Part shown: positions 40,601 through 52,600 of the stretch, in pieces
Layout of the letters: every line of letters starts with the position of its first letter
Numbering within the stretch: position 1 is the stretch's first letter
Source: Montifringilla adamsi
Lineage: Eukaryota > Chordata > Aves > Passeriformes > Passeridae
Length of the DNA: 64,000 nucleotides
Direction of reading: 5' to 3'
Assembly: GCA_017590115.1 (NCBI GenBank)
Contig: JAGGNK010003335.1
Location: 12,369,808 to 12,433,807 of the forward strand
Program-made: the position numbers and the translations under genes
Notes under the pieces: generated by a model
What the model saw: only the letters and a program-made list of their open reading frames with translations
Told to the model about the DNA's origin: nothing
Databases searched by the model: none

Positions 40601-43600
40601 AATACCCTTTTATATAAATAATGACGGTTGTGGTCATTAGTCATGGCAGCTCTTCTGAGGTCTGGGTGCAAGCTGTTGATCTCTCTGAAAGCAAAGCAGT
40701 TTGCAGGAGCAGATGGTGAACTGGAGAAGGCTTCAGGATGGAATGGATGAAGCTGTTTGTGTCCACTCCTTCTAAGGAGGTCAGCACCTCAAGTGCATCC
40801 CAAGGAACACCCACATGAGAGGCTGCTGCAAAATATACTTGGGATCCTTCATCACGTCAGGCATGTGATGAGTCCAAACATTGCCCTGCTTTGGTTTTTT
40901 TTTCAGCAGTGCCTCAGAGAATAGGGCAGGTGTGCTGGGCATATGTGGTGTGCAGTGGCAGTACTAGAGCAGTACCAGTAGTGGATTGACCCAATCCTGT
41001 GAGTCTTGCCACTCTTAATGAGTCTGGGTAAGAGATGGGAAGCAGCAGAGGAGAACCTGAGTGACAAGGAAGGTTGGAGGTGGGGCACAGTTCTAGGAGA
41101 AAGGTGGGGGGGAGACTGTGTTGAAGTGATTTAATGGGGGGTTTCTGCAGGGTTTGTGTTTAAACAAAGGGGAATCAGGACTGGGCCAGCCTCAGACAGG
41201 CTGTCAATGTGGAAAGTCTGTGGGTGGGACTAGGTAATTTATATGGGGGCTGGAATAGGTTTGCTAAAATCCCTTCCTTTCATGTTCTGGGAGAGGAAAG
41301 TGAGACAGTGGTTCACCCAGGGAAAGAGAAACAAGGAACTTTTCTTTAGTGTCTCTCTCCAAAGTCCTGACTTTCTGTTGCCTGCTTTTCAGCGTTTGCT
41401 GCCTTTAACCAAACCCCAAGGACCCAGGTCATGCCACAGACACGCCAGTCGCTTCTCCACCTGGTGCTGCACTCTGCTTCCTTCTGGAGCGGTTTTTAGA
41501 GAGCTCCTTGCCTTAACTCTGAGCTCCTCTTTGTCTTCCAACCCCAGCCTTGTCTGGTTTGACTTCCATTTACATCTGCAGGACAGTTGGGTAGGGAGGT
41601 AACTGCATGGTAGGCCTTGTGTCACAGGTGTGACAGAGGGCACAAACCAGCTTGAAAGTTTCACCCAGGGAAAGAGAAACAAGGAACTTTTCTTTAGTGT
41701 CTCTCTCCAAAGTCCTGACTTTCTGTTGCCTGCTTTTCAGCGTTTGCTGCCTTTAACCAAACCCCAAGGACCCAGGTCATGCCACAGACACGCCAGTCGC
41801 TTCTCCACCTGGTGCTGCACTCTGCTTCCTTCTGGAGCGGTTTTTAGAGAGCTCCTTGCCTTAACTCTGAGCTCCTCTTTGTCTTCCAACCCCAGCCTTG
41901 TCTGGTTTGACTTCCATTTACATCTGCAGGACAGTTGGGTAGGGAGGTAACTGCATGGTAGGCCTTGTGTCACAGGTGTGACAGCTGAGGGCACAAACCA
42001 GCTTGAAGGTATCATTCAAAAATCAGGGCAGTAAGGGAAAGCTGAGGAAAAGCACCTGACACTCAGACTGGAAAAGGTGCAGTTTGATGCAGAAAGTGGT
42101 TTGGTGCTGATCACAGGGATGCTGTGTGCCCAGCAAGAGCACTGGGCTGGCCACTTGAGCTGGATAATGGGAGGGGGACACTTGGCAGCCTCTCACCTTG
42201 CAAGGGTCGCAGAATATTCACTGCACCAGGTGATGCTAATGGGGAACCTGCATCCTCCTGAGCTCTTTCCTCTAACCTTCTGCCTCTCGAAATAGCATTC
42301 CCAGAAGTACAGCTGTGCCTGTACTTGTGTCCTTGTGCCCTTTGCTGTCACTAAGTCACCACAGCCCGTCAGCTCATAGGCAAGGGTGGAGTACAGAAGT
42401 GCCTGTCGGGGTAACCTGTAGCTCCCAAGAGCTCATGTCCCTCGTGTGCATTGAAGGTGAACCGGCCGGTGGGGAAGGTGCAGATCTTCACTGCAGACCT
42501 GTCCGAGATTCCGCGCTGCAACTGCAAACCCACGGACGAGAACCCCTGCGGCCTGGACTCGGAGTGCATCAACCGCATGCTGCTCTACGAGTGCCACCCC
42601 CTGGTGTGTCCTGCTGGCGAGCGCTGCCAGAACCAGTGCTTCTCCAAGCGCCAGTACCCCGAGGTACAGATCTTCCGCACGCTGGCACGAGGCTGGGGCT
42701 TGCAGGCCAAGACAGACATCAGGAAGGTACCTGCGCTCTTTCTGTGTCGTTTTGTCTTGTCGCTTCTCTCTTGATCGCTCTTGGTTTGAAAACTGAGTTT
42801 GAGAAAGACTTCTTGCTGTAGAATGTAATTTAGAAAGAAAATTTGATTTAATCTTTCCTGTTTTGGCTTAGCTGACCAAGAAAATTATTTGCATGTTGAT
42901 GTCCCACAGGGTAAGAAAGGTGATTGCTTGGTCAGTCTGCTTGTAAGAACAATGGGATGGTGCTCAGGATTTCCAGATGGGGAACAATGATTATTCCTCC
43001 CCACCACTGTTGACTAGCCAGGCTTATCCAGCGTGAGAATCTTGTGTCAGAAACAGAAACCAGGGCTTGGAACTTAAAAAAGGGCAGTGTCTTGGACATG
43101 GCTGTTATTACTGCTGAAACTGATTATCTCCACCTAAAACACTTGTATGTGTTTTTTAAATGCAAAGAAGAGCAATTCTTTGGACACACATCTGTGCTGA
43201 ATGAAGGAGGAGGAATGTTAAATCCAAAAGAACCCCAAAGCTAATAAAGGATAAAGTGAAACAGAGGACTATTAGCATAGTAAGAGAAGAATGTCTGAAA
43301 AGGGACTAGTGATGACATGATAAAGAGGGAGGCCCTGATAGAAGAGGCAAAATGTGAGTCTGTCCTGTTGAAAACTTGGCTGGCTGCTGTGCCATTAGTT
43401 AAAGGATATCTCTGCCATTCCATGTACTTGTTTCACTTTCAGCAGACAGTCTGGAAACAGAAAATACTCAGTTATTTAGTGGGGGACCTGTTAGCCCCAC
43501 TGGAGCAGAGCTGGGGTTCTTTTTAATGGCTGGAGTACTTGACCACAGGAGAGCTTCTGCACTCACTGCAGGAGCAGGTGCTCCAGGTGCATCCTGCTGC

Positions 43601-46600
43601 TCCGTGTGTTGGTCCCCAAAGGGATATTGTTTTCAGCTGGAATGCAATTAGGGCTGTGCTTTGAGCTTTGCAGCAAAGTGCTGTTCTTGTGGTTAACTTC
43701 TGTGCTGTCCCTGGATGCTAATTCTTTCTTTGGCACAAAGAATAACCTGGTGGTCACAGTTCTTTATTTAATTTATTTTGAGTTATTTGAGCATGTGAAA
43801 CGGATGTATGGTTCAGGGCTCTTGGTGAAGGTTACAGGCCAAACTGGCTGCAGAGCACAGGGAGAGATTTTTAGGAAGGAAACAGGAGCTAAGTTCTAGC
43901 ACAAAGGTGGACGTCCCTCCATCCTGCAGATAATTTGTCTTGTCTTACGAGCTTGTTGTTTTGTGTCTGGCAGGGTGAATTTGTTAATGAGTATGTTGGG
44001 GAGCTAATTGACGAAGAGGAGTGCCGGGCCCGAATCCGCTATGCTCAGGAGCATGACATTACCAATTTCTACATGTTGACACTGGATAAGGTATGTGCAA
44101 GGAATCTCCTGCCAGCATCCTGAACAGAAGTAAAAAGATGGAAAGGAAGACATGATACTCCATCTAGCAAAAAGATGCTAAACATTGCTAATGAGCTGGT
44201 CTGCATTTCCTCTGAAATGCCTAATGAGTTAATGTGTAATAGAGGAGCTTCAGGCTGGATTTCAGGGTTAGGAGGAAAGTCTGAACAGGCATTGCCTGAG
44301 TTTATTCATTAGAGCTGACGACAGTTGTCTGAGGGCTGTAGGTCCTACTTCAGCATAAGAGGCTGAATTTGAGAACATTGGGATCCTTCCCAGCAGCTGA
44401 ACTTTGGAGAGCCCAGAACGGGGTTGGTGTGTGCCAGAAGAGGCATGTAAGTTACAGGCACAGGAAGACCTTCATCTGAGTTCAGATCTCAGGTCTTGCT
44501 GTTCTGAGTAGATTGATGGATTTAGTTACACCCACAGGCTCCCCAGTGGGTCCTGCAGACGAGGTTGTTGCTATGAACCTCCTGGTTTTCAGAGGTTTAA
44601 GTGATTTTGTCAGCTGCTTTCCCTACCTTGTCACTCAGCCATGGAAAGATGAGAAGGAAACCATGAAAGCAAACATGGGGAGGAAGCTCTACAGTGTGGG
44701 ACAGCATAACAGTGACTACTTTGTCTTTCCCCTCATCCTGCTGTTCGTTCACACTGACCATATCTTGTTCTCCTTGTATGGCTGATGGGGCAGACCCAAG
44801 TGTTAATATCTCCCTCATTACTACAAAAGTAAATCTCAGTTGCAGCTTCCCTCTCCTCTCCAGCCCCATAACAAGCTGTGCACCAGTGTACCTCAGCTAA
44901 CACACTCTTCCTGTTTTCCTTCTATACCCTAACATGTAAGAAATAGGAACTGCTGTTTTGCTTTCAAGCAGAAGTTGGGGCCTGGAACCACAAGCACTGC
45001 CTTGGAAATGTGTGGGGGTGGTGTTTATCCAGTACTGATGCCACAGGGAGACTTTGTTTCCCAGAAAGCAACAGTGGCGCTGTCCTGGCTGTTTGGGAGC
45101 CCTGTGTCTTAGAGGAGGAGGATGATGTGCAGGAGGCTGCCGTGTGATGTGCCAGCACTGGCCTGAGGCATCAGAGCTGGTTGATTGCAGCTGATGACAG
45201 CTGATTGAAATGTGGTGTTCTGGGCTTTTTTTTGCAATCCAGGATCGAATCATTGACGCTGGGCCAAAGGGCAACTATGCTCGGTTCATGAACCATTGCT
45301 GCCAGCCCAACTGTGAGACTCAGAAGTGGTGTGTGAATGGTGACACTCGGGTGGGGCTCTTCGCACTTGTAAATATCAAAGCTGGTAAGGAACACACTGT
45401 CAATGCCTGCAGTGGCCTCGGGGGTTCTGTAAGGAAAAGGGAGGGTTTGTAGCTCTCTGGAAGGAGATTTAATTTTTATTTTCATTGGGGTATTCATGAG
45501 GCTTAACAGCAGCACTAACATAATGAAACACATGTAGCCATGGTATCAGTGGAGGTTGACACAGGGCCCTGCTACAGATTCAATGCCCTTTTTAGCTGTA
45601 AAATGTGGTAGGGGTGAGAGGTTGCACTGAATTTTCAATCTACACAGATCTTTGGAGAGATTAATAGTTTGGTGTCCTTGTGTAGTAGTGGCAGTCATTT
45701 GTGACATTGTATTTAAAAAGTGCTTTTACTTTAGCAATAAAACATTCTACTCTGTAATTCATTAACAACTTGCTTGGTTTTGATCTGCTTTTGTGCCAGG
45801 GACTGAGCTGACTTTCAACTACAATCTGGAGTGTTTGGGAAATGGAAAGACCGTTTGTAAATGTGGTGCCCCAAACTGCAGTGGCTTCCTAGGAGTAAGG
45901 CCAAAGGTATGATGCATCCTTTAAGCTTTTGTTCTTCCAAATTGCCTCTTTGCATAGCTGTGTATCAATCGTTGGTTGCAGAGGTTTCTGGTTAAAGAGA
46001 TCATTTAAGTGTGGCCATGGGAACAGTGCTTGAAATGAGTTAAATATTCGAGTTTTCATTCTGAGAGCAAGTCTTAGTCTTCAGTTATCAGAGTTGCTAT
46101 AAATAACGACAGGAAGCTTTATTTTACACTGAAAGAATAAAAGAAAGAGAGTGGGTTTTTTTAATTTTTTAAAAAAATTTCTACTTCTTATCATGACATT
46201 TTCCATAGCACTAGAGGAGCAAAGAACAGGCATGGGAAAGACTTCATTAGATAACCAAGAAAACACAACTCAGCCCATTTCCCAAAGTGAAGGCTCCCAA
46301 AGTAAATTGTGAGCATGCATGGAAGGGCAGCAGACTCACATTCCTTCACACTGAAGTTGCTTTAGAGCCAAAGGCTGCTACTTCACCATCTATTCTCCAG
46401 TAAAGTTCTTGGTTTTATTCTGGTTTTAATGAAAGGACCGATTTTTACACATCAGACAGACATAAGAAATCTGCCATATCTGTAGTTGAAAAAACACCAG
46501 CTTTTAGAACTCACTGACTTTTTGAGGGCTTCGATTTGTAACTGTAATGTTGCAGTAACAGGAATTGATTTCAATTACCTCCTTGTGTGAGCTGGTTCTC

Positions 46601-49600
46601 ACTGGGAAAAGGAAATAACAGGAGCAGTTGGCCGAGTTCCCAGCTGTCACCCGCTAAATCTATGTCTCAGCTGTTGGTTTGTTACAAGTGCTTCACCAAA
46701 TCAGTCTGTAATCCCTCTGCTCTGACATGTGGATCCTGCCGTGCCCACAGTTAAGGGTTAAAAACCTCCAGCAGCACAGTTGTTGAGCCCCATCAATATA
46801 TAGGGAAGGTTTTATGAATTCTCCAGAGATTAGTTCTTCAGAAAAATTAACGTACGAAAATAAAAAATGGATGTCTTCAGAAGCTGGCAGATGAGGGGAG
46901 TGGCACATCTGATGTATTTAGCCCCTTTTTGGGTTGCAATTTAAAGTTCAATTGATTTTGTGCTGTCCCTGTGTTATACATGACTTGACTGTCATTTTTG
47001 CCTTGAAATTGCAGGTGCACGATGGAAATGAGAGAAAGGTGCCCTTTAGTTGGCATTCATGTTCCATTGTGGTATCTGAGGCTCTCATTCCATCTTGATG
47101 AGATGGGCTAAGAACAGTACCGAGAAAACAATACCTTGGGGTGGTTTTTTAAAAGATTCTTCTCACAATAGATGCATTTTTAAGCTTCCTGAAGATACAG
47201 CAAGATAAAAATGATTATACTCAAGTTCACTCTTAAAAGTGCCTTCTAACCGGGAGTGTGGAGGAATGTTTGGGAGTCTATGGTACTGCAGGGAGCAAGT
47301 GGGAATCGCTTAGTCCAGCTGTTAGGCCTCTCTTAGACTTTCAAATTAGCTATGAAGGGATTTTCTTGTTCTCTTTGTAATTAGATGGCCAGGAACTAGG
47401 CGCTGAAAATTGGGGGCATAGTTTAGGTGGGGGCATTTCAGTGCCTGCATTTTCAGTGATAAGAAAGACCTGGCTTGTCCCCATTGTCAGGGGGAATGAT
47501 GGTATGGAAGCAGAAACATCCACATGTGAATGGGAAGGAAACAATCAAGAGATATAACTCCTTGGTGACAGGAAAGCTGGATAGCAAACTGTAGAGTTCT
47601 GAAATTATAAGTCTGGAGACCAAGGTTTTTAACTGTTTTGGTGATGAAAATATTATGCACGATATTTTTGCAGAATAAAGGTTGTAAAAATTGCTTCATA
47701 GGCATTGTCTCAGCACACAGAGATGTCCTGCATGGAGAACACATATTTGACCACAAAGAGATGTAGAAAATGGCACAGAATTTAGCTCATGTCTCTTTAG
47801 ATAAACTAAAGTGATGGTGCTTTGGTAAGGTCAGGACTTGAGGCAAGAAGCATCATCTTTGTGGAGTTGAGTGTTCCACACAATGGGAGGCTCAGCCTGG
47901 CTTGGAGGGGGAGTTGGAAGAGCAGGGTTGGAGGAAGCCTTAGGCCAGAGAAAAGAGCACTTGAACCATTTAGTTGCCTGTCCTGGGTCCAGTTGTAGTT
48001 ACTTCACTACACAGATAATTTAACTATAGTGATCATGCAGAGTTCAATTCTCATTGGAGTGGGAGAGTGAGAGGATGGGGCAGTTGCAAAGGAATAACTG
48101 GGTGTGAGGGAATGGAGGTTGGATATTCCACAGTACACACCTGGCGAGTGAACAGCAGAAACAAATCCACCATGAGAAGGTCGTGGTGGAGAAGGAGGCA
48201 CTGTGCAGCTCAGCTGCTGAGCTGTGGTGGGACACAGCTGTGGAAAAGGCAAATGGGGGCAGTGCTTTGGGGGAATTTCCTGTTCTTTTGGCTAAGTGTT
48301 TTTGTCTTTGTATGAGAGGTGTTATCTGAGGTAGCATGTGTAATTCTGTAACTTTAGTTTGGGACAAATGTACTCAAAGGGCAGAGAAAAGCCACTGGGA
48401 AGACTGAGTGTGTAGACTGTGAAAGTTTCAGTTTGCAAGCAGGAGAGTGTGTCCCAGAGGTTTCTTCAGGGAGACAGAAAAGCTTCAAATGTTGAATTTG
48501 ATGATCTTGGAGGTCTTTTCCAGCCGTAAAGATTTTGTGATTCTGGTGCAAAAGAACACCATTGACACAAGAACAAATAGGTCTAAACTGATGACAGATA
48601 AATTCATACTGAAATTGGAGAGGGAAGTGATGAATGTGAAAAAGTGCAGGAAGGCCCTGAATAGACTGTGTGAGTCATGTGTGCCAGGACACCTGACTAC
48701 TTTGACCTGAAGATCTGGGAGAGGTGGCACGAGCTCAGTGACACCAGGCAGCCCCAGCTCCTCATTCTGCTGTTGCTAGTTAGATAAATCCCATATCCAA
48801 TCAAGCTTTGCTGCATGACTTCCAGGCTCTCTCAAAATAACTGGGAGCTTTTTGCTGTAGTAACTTGCTTGCCAAATACCGAGCAGCACTAGAGATGCTG
48901 CACAGGTCTCAGGTATAGCTGGCAGTGGGATTTGTGTCAGCAGGGTTTGCAGCAGGAAGGGAGCAGGTGGATGTTAACCAACATCTTTTCACCCCCAGAG
49001 CCAGCCCAATCTCAGCGAGGAGAAGTCCAAGAAGCTGAAGAGGCGGCCGCAGATGAAGCGCAGGTCGCAGGCGGAGGTGATGAAGGAGCGGGAGGACGAG
49101 TGCTTCAGCTGCGGGGACGGCGGGCAGCTGGTCTCTTGTAAGAAGTCAGGCTGCCCCAAGGTGTACCACGCTGACTGCCTCAACCTGACCAAGAGACCTG
49201 CAGGTCAGTGCTCTGCTTGGCTCACAGTGTTGGCTCTGGGTGCCGCTCGTGACCTTGCGTTCTATTCACAGCTTCGTAACATTTAGAGAATCTTTCTCAC
49301 TTGAACAGATCTTGTTGCCCAACCAACCCAGCCCTGGTTTGCACCCCACTGTGACTGCAAAAAGGTGAACTAGTTGCTGAAAGGGGAGCTGGTCCTTGCC
49401 TAAGAGGTGGTGCTTATGAATTGACCCCATTCTTGGGGCTGCAGAGCATAATCCAAACAATAGCTGAGGTATTGGTCATCACACTGGCTGTTTACCCAAA
49501 GTTGAAGACAATTGTGAGTTGAATCGATGAGGAGAAGCGATGCTGGAAAATAGGAGTTAGAAAATAATCTCTTAATTGTCTGAATACCCATTAGTTCATA

Positions 49601-52600
49601 AGTAAGAGAACAGAACTAAAGCATATTCTAGTATGTGTGACATGAGGACAAAAATTTGAAATAAAAAAATACTCAAAAAGTACAGGTCAGCCTCCAGCCT
49701 GCTCGCCTACTTTCCATTTGCAAAGTTTCTCCTAACAGCCTGACTTAAAAACACAAAGAATTGCCAGCTCTCTGATACATTTTTTTATATAGTGGAAGAT
49801 TGTTGTCTCAGTCCTTTTCCGGCTTGTACAAACATAGCCTGAAGTTTTTATTCTTGATCTACTCTGGACCATGTCCCACTTGCCTACACATTTTTTTTAA
49901 AACTGGAAACAAGTATTTTAGCAGCATTGCAGCTGAGGCCTTGCTTACTCTGACAGAAAAGAATAATTATATTTTGGTTTTTACATAAAATTTCTTCAGA
50001 AATTATGTTTACTTCTTTTGCAAAAAATAACTTATATTGATGTGATGTTGATGGTTTGCTTTATCCTTCTTGAGTTTTCATCTTGATCCTTTTCTCATAT
50101 TTATTTCTTGCTCTTGCAATCCTGTTTTGCACCTGTCTTTATTTAATTACACCTTGTTGGTGCAAGAGCATTTGTCCAGTTTAAATTCTGAGCCTGTCCA
50201 ACTGGATTTTTTCAGTCCCTTACAGGCTTGATGTTATCTACCTGTATCTGTAAGAGTATTTGCTGTTCTGCTTTCAGAAATTTAAATTATTGTACAGATT
50301 AAAATACATTCCTGAAGGATGTAATTTGAAATGCCTCCTCAGTTTGCCACAAGACCATTAATAACTGTTTTTTGAGAATAATTTTCAGTCAGTTGTAGCA
50401 ATTTTACTCTTTTTACACATAGGCAGTGATTTTCATACCCTGCTCCTTGGAGTATCATTCAGGACATGAAAGGTTCAGCACTTTCTACTTCAAATGTTTC
50501 CTCTGCCATGGGCATTGCTGTCAAGTAATTGGAATTTCCTGCTTGTTTGCATGTTTGCTAATTGTGTGATCTTACTTCCAAGAGCTCTGGGCTGTCCCTG
50601 GAGAGAGTGCTTATTCATTAGACCTTTTTATCCTGTCAAAGACCATTAGAGTGGTTTGAAAGGATTTATCCTTTCTGCAACAAAGGATCAGGTTTTGACT
50701 TTTTTTATTTTCCATCTGTACAAATGACCTCTATAAGAGTGGTCCCAGGGTCTTGGCAGTGTTGTGTGGCTCTCTGGGATGCTGCTGGTGCAGGGGGAGC
50801 AGTGACAGCCTGTGCTGCAGCACCGTGAGCCAGGAACAGGGGAGACCATGGGAAGTGTTAAACATCCTCATTTGGAAAAAAATGCTGAAAAATTGGAAAA
50901 GATACATAAAAGCAGAGTGCATATTTTGAGACTGGAACAGAATCCTTGGACGAGCTTCAAAGGAGGGGAAAAACTTACTACGTGTTGCCTTCAACCCCAG
51001 GGGAAAAGCAGCATGAGAGAGGGGAGTGGAGAGCTGCTGTTGCACAGCTCCAGGGAGCAATGCCCACAGCTGCTCAGTGCTGGTCTGCAGGAACCAGCCT
51101 CCCTGGAAAGGAGCTGGTAGCCATAGGTCTGTGGGCTTGGTTCAGGCAGGCTGGGAAGTGCTCTGGCCTGGCTGGTGTCCGTGGTTGCCCTCTGGCTCAG
51201 GGCTCTGTGTCAGGGCTGCTCTGTGAGGAGCTGCTCCCCACAGCAAGGCAGGGAGCAGGAGAGATCGGGGATGTGGAGAGCTGGGAGAGCACAGAGGCAC
51301 AGGTGTATTTGGAAAAACAGCTTTGCTCATCCTGTGCTCAGGGGCTCAGCGTGTACCTGGTTGTGTCCACGAACTGGAAGCGCTTGGTAGAGCCAGACAC
51401 AGCCTTGGCTGAGGGAGCAGGAGGCTGAGCCAGTGAGATCATCTACAAGTGAGAAAAGCAGCAGTGTCTGAAGTGTAATGTTGTGTTTTGCCTGCTGGTG
51501 GTATTGGCACTGATGGTCAGTAGGTTCACTGTGAAGATGGAGCTGCTGGGGGAGCAGCTTTGCTTTATCGTGGCTATAGATGGCCAGAGGTTAAGGATGT
51601 GCCTTTGGCTTCAGAGACAATAGGAACTTAGCCCTTGTGATCACTGCTCTCTCACTTCTTCTTTCTAAAAAACAGGAAGGGAGGTTTCTGACCCAGAATT
51701 AAAAGATGAATCTGACATGTTAGCTTAAAAAGTCCTTTGGGTGTTGTGCACAGATAACCGCTGCTGTTTTCTATGAAAATCAGAGTTACAGAGATGTGCA
51801 AACTGGGGATGTCTGCTCCTCTCTAGACACCTCTGTTGGTCAGTGCTGTGCAGGAGCCAGATGGGCTTTTGGTCTGAGCTGATGTGGCTTGTGTTTGTCG
51901 TGATTATCATTGCCCTTGCTGCTTCTGAGAATGCAGATTCGTGTTAATTGCCTGTCAAGCTAAGGCGGAAACTGAAGAGGACATGTAGAATTGTATGTGG
52001 GTATTACAGGAGTGTTCTCACTTTCCCCTGAACTCCCTTTGCAGCAGGCCTTTGTCTCTTGCCCATGTCCTACTCCTGAGGTGTGTCTTTTCTCCCGTGT
52101 CCGTGCTGCAGGAAAGTGGGAGTGCCCGTGGCATCAGTGTGACGTGTGTGGTAAGGAAGCAGCTTCGTTCTGCGAGATGTGCCCCAGGTCCTTCTGCAAG
52201 CAGCACCGGGAAGGAATGCTCTTCATCTCCAAGCTGGATGGACGATTGTGCTGCACAGAACATGATCCCTGTGGGCCTCACCCTCTAGAGCCAGGAGAAA
52301 TTCGTGAGTATGCACCTCCCATAGAAGGCCTGACTAACGGTGAGGACACCCAGCCACCAGAGCAGCTGCCTGCAGAAACAGAGGCAGACACAGACCTGAG
52401 TGTTCAGCCCCTGGACAGCCTACCTCAGTCTGTGGCCCTCAGACTGCAGTCACCAGAAAAGCCCCCTGCTACCCTAGCGCTGAGGCTGCCTTCTTCAGAC
52501 AAGCCCCCCACCACCCTTGCCCTGAGGTTGCAGCCATCAAACAAGCCCCCCACCACCCTGGCCCTCAGGCTACCTTCACCAGACAAACCACCTGCCACCC

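Noticed and set aside
41243..41950. Two similar open frames of 106-119 codons in the duplicated intron segment
   Set aside because: Both come from the same 348-base tandem copy. No start context, splice structure or protein similarity; two frames are explained by one duplication.
45190..47660. Sequences resembling C/D snoRNA boxes (tgatga) in NSD1 introns
   Set aside because: No matching D box at the right distance with a terminal stem was seen, so no snoRNA is claimed.
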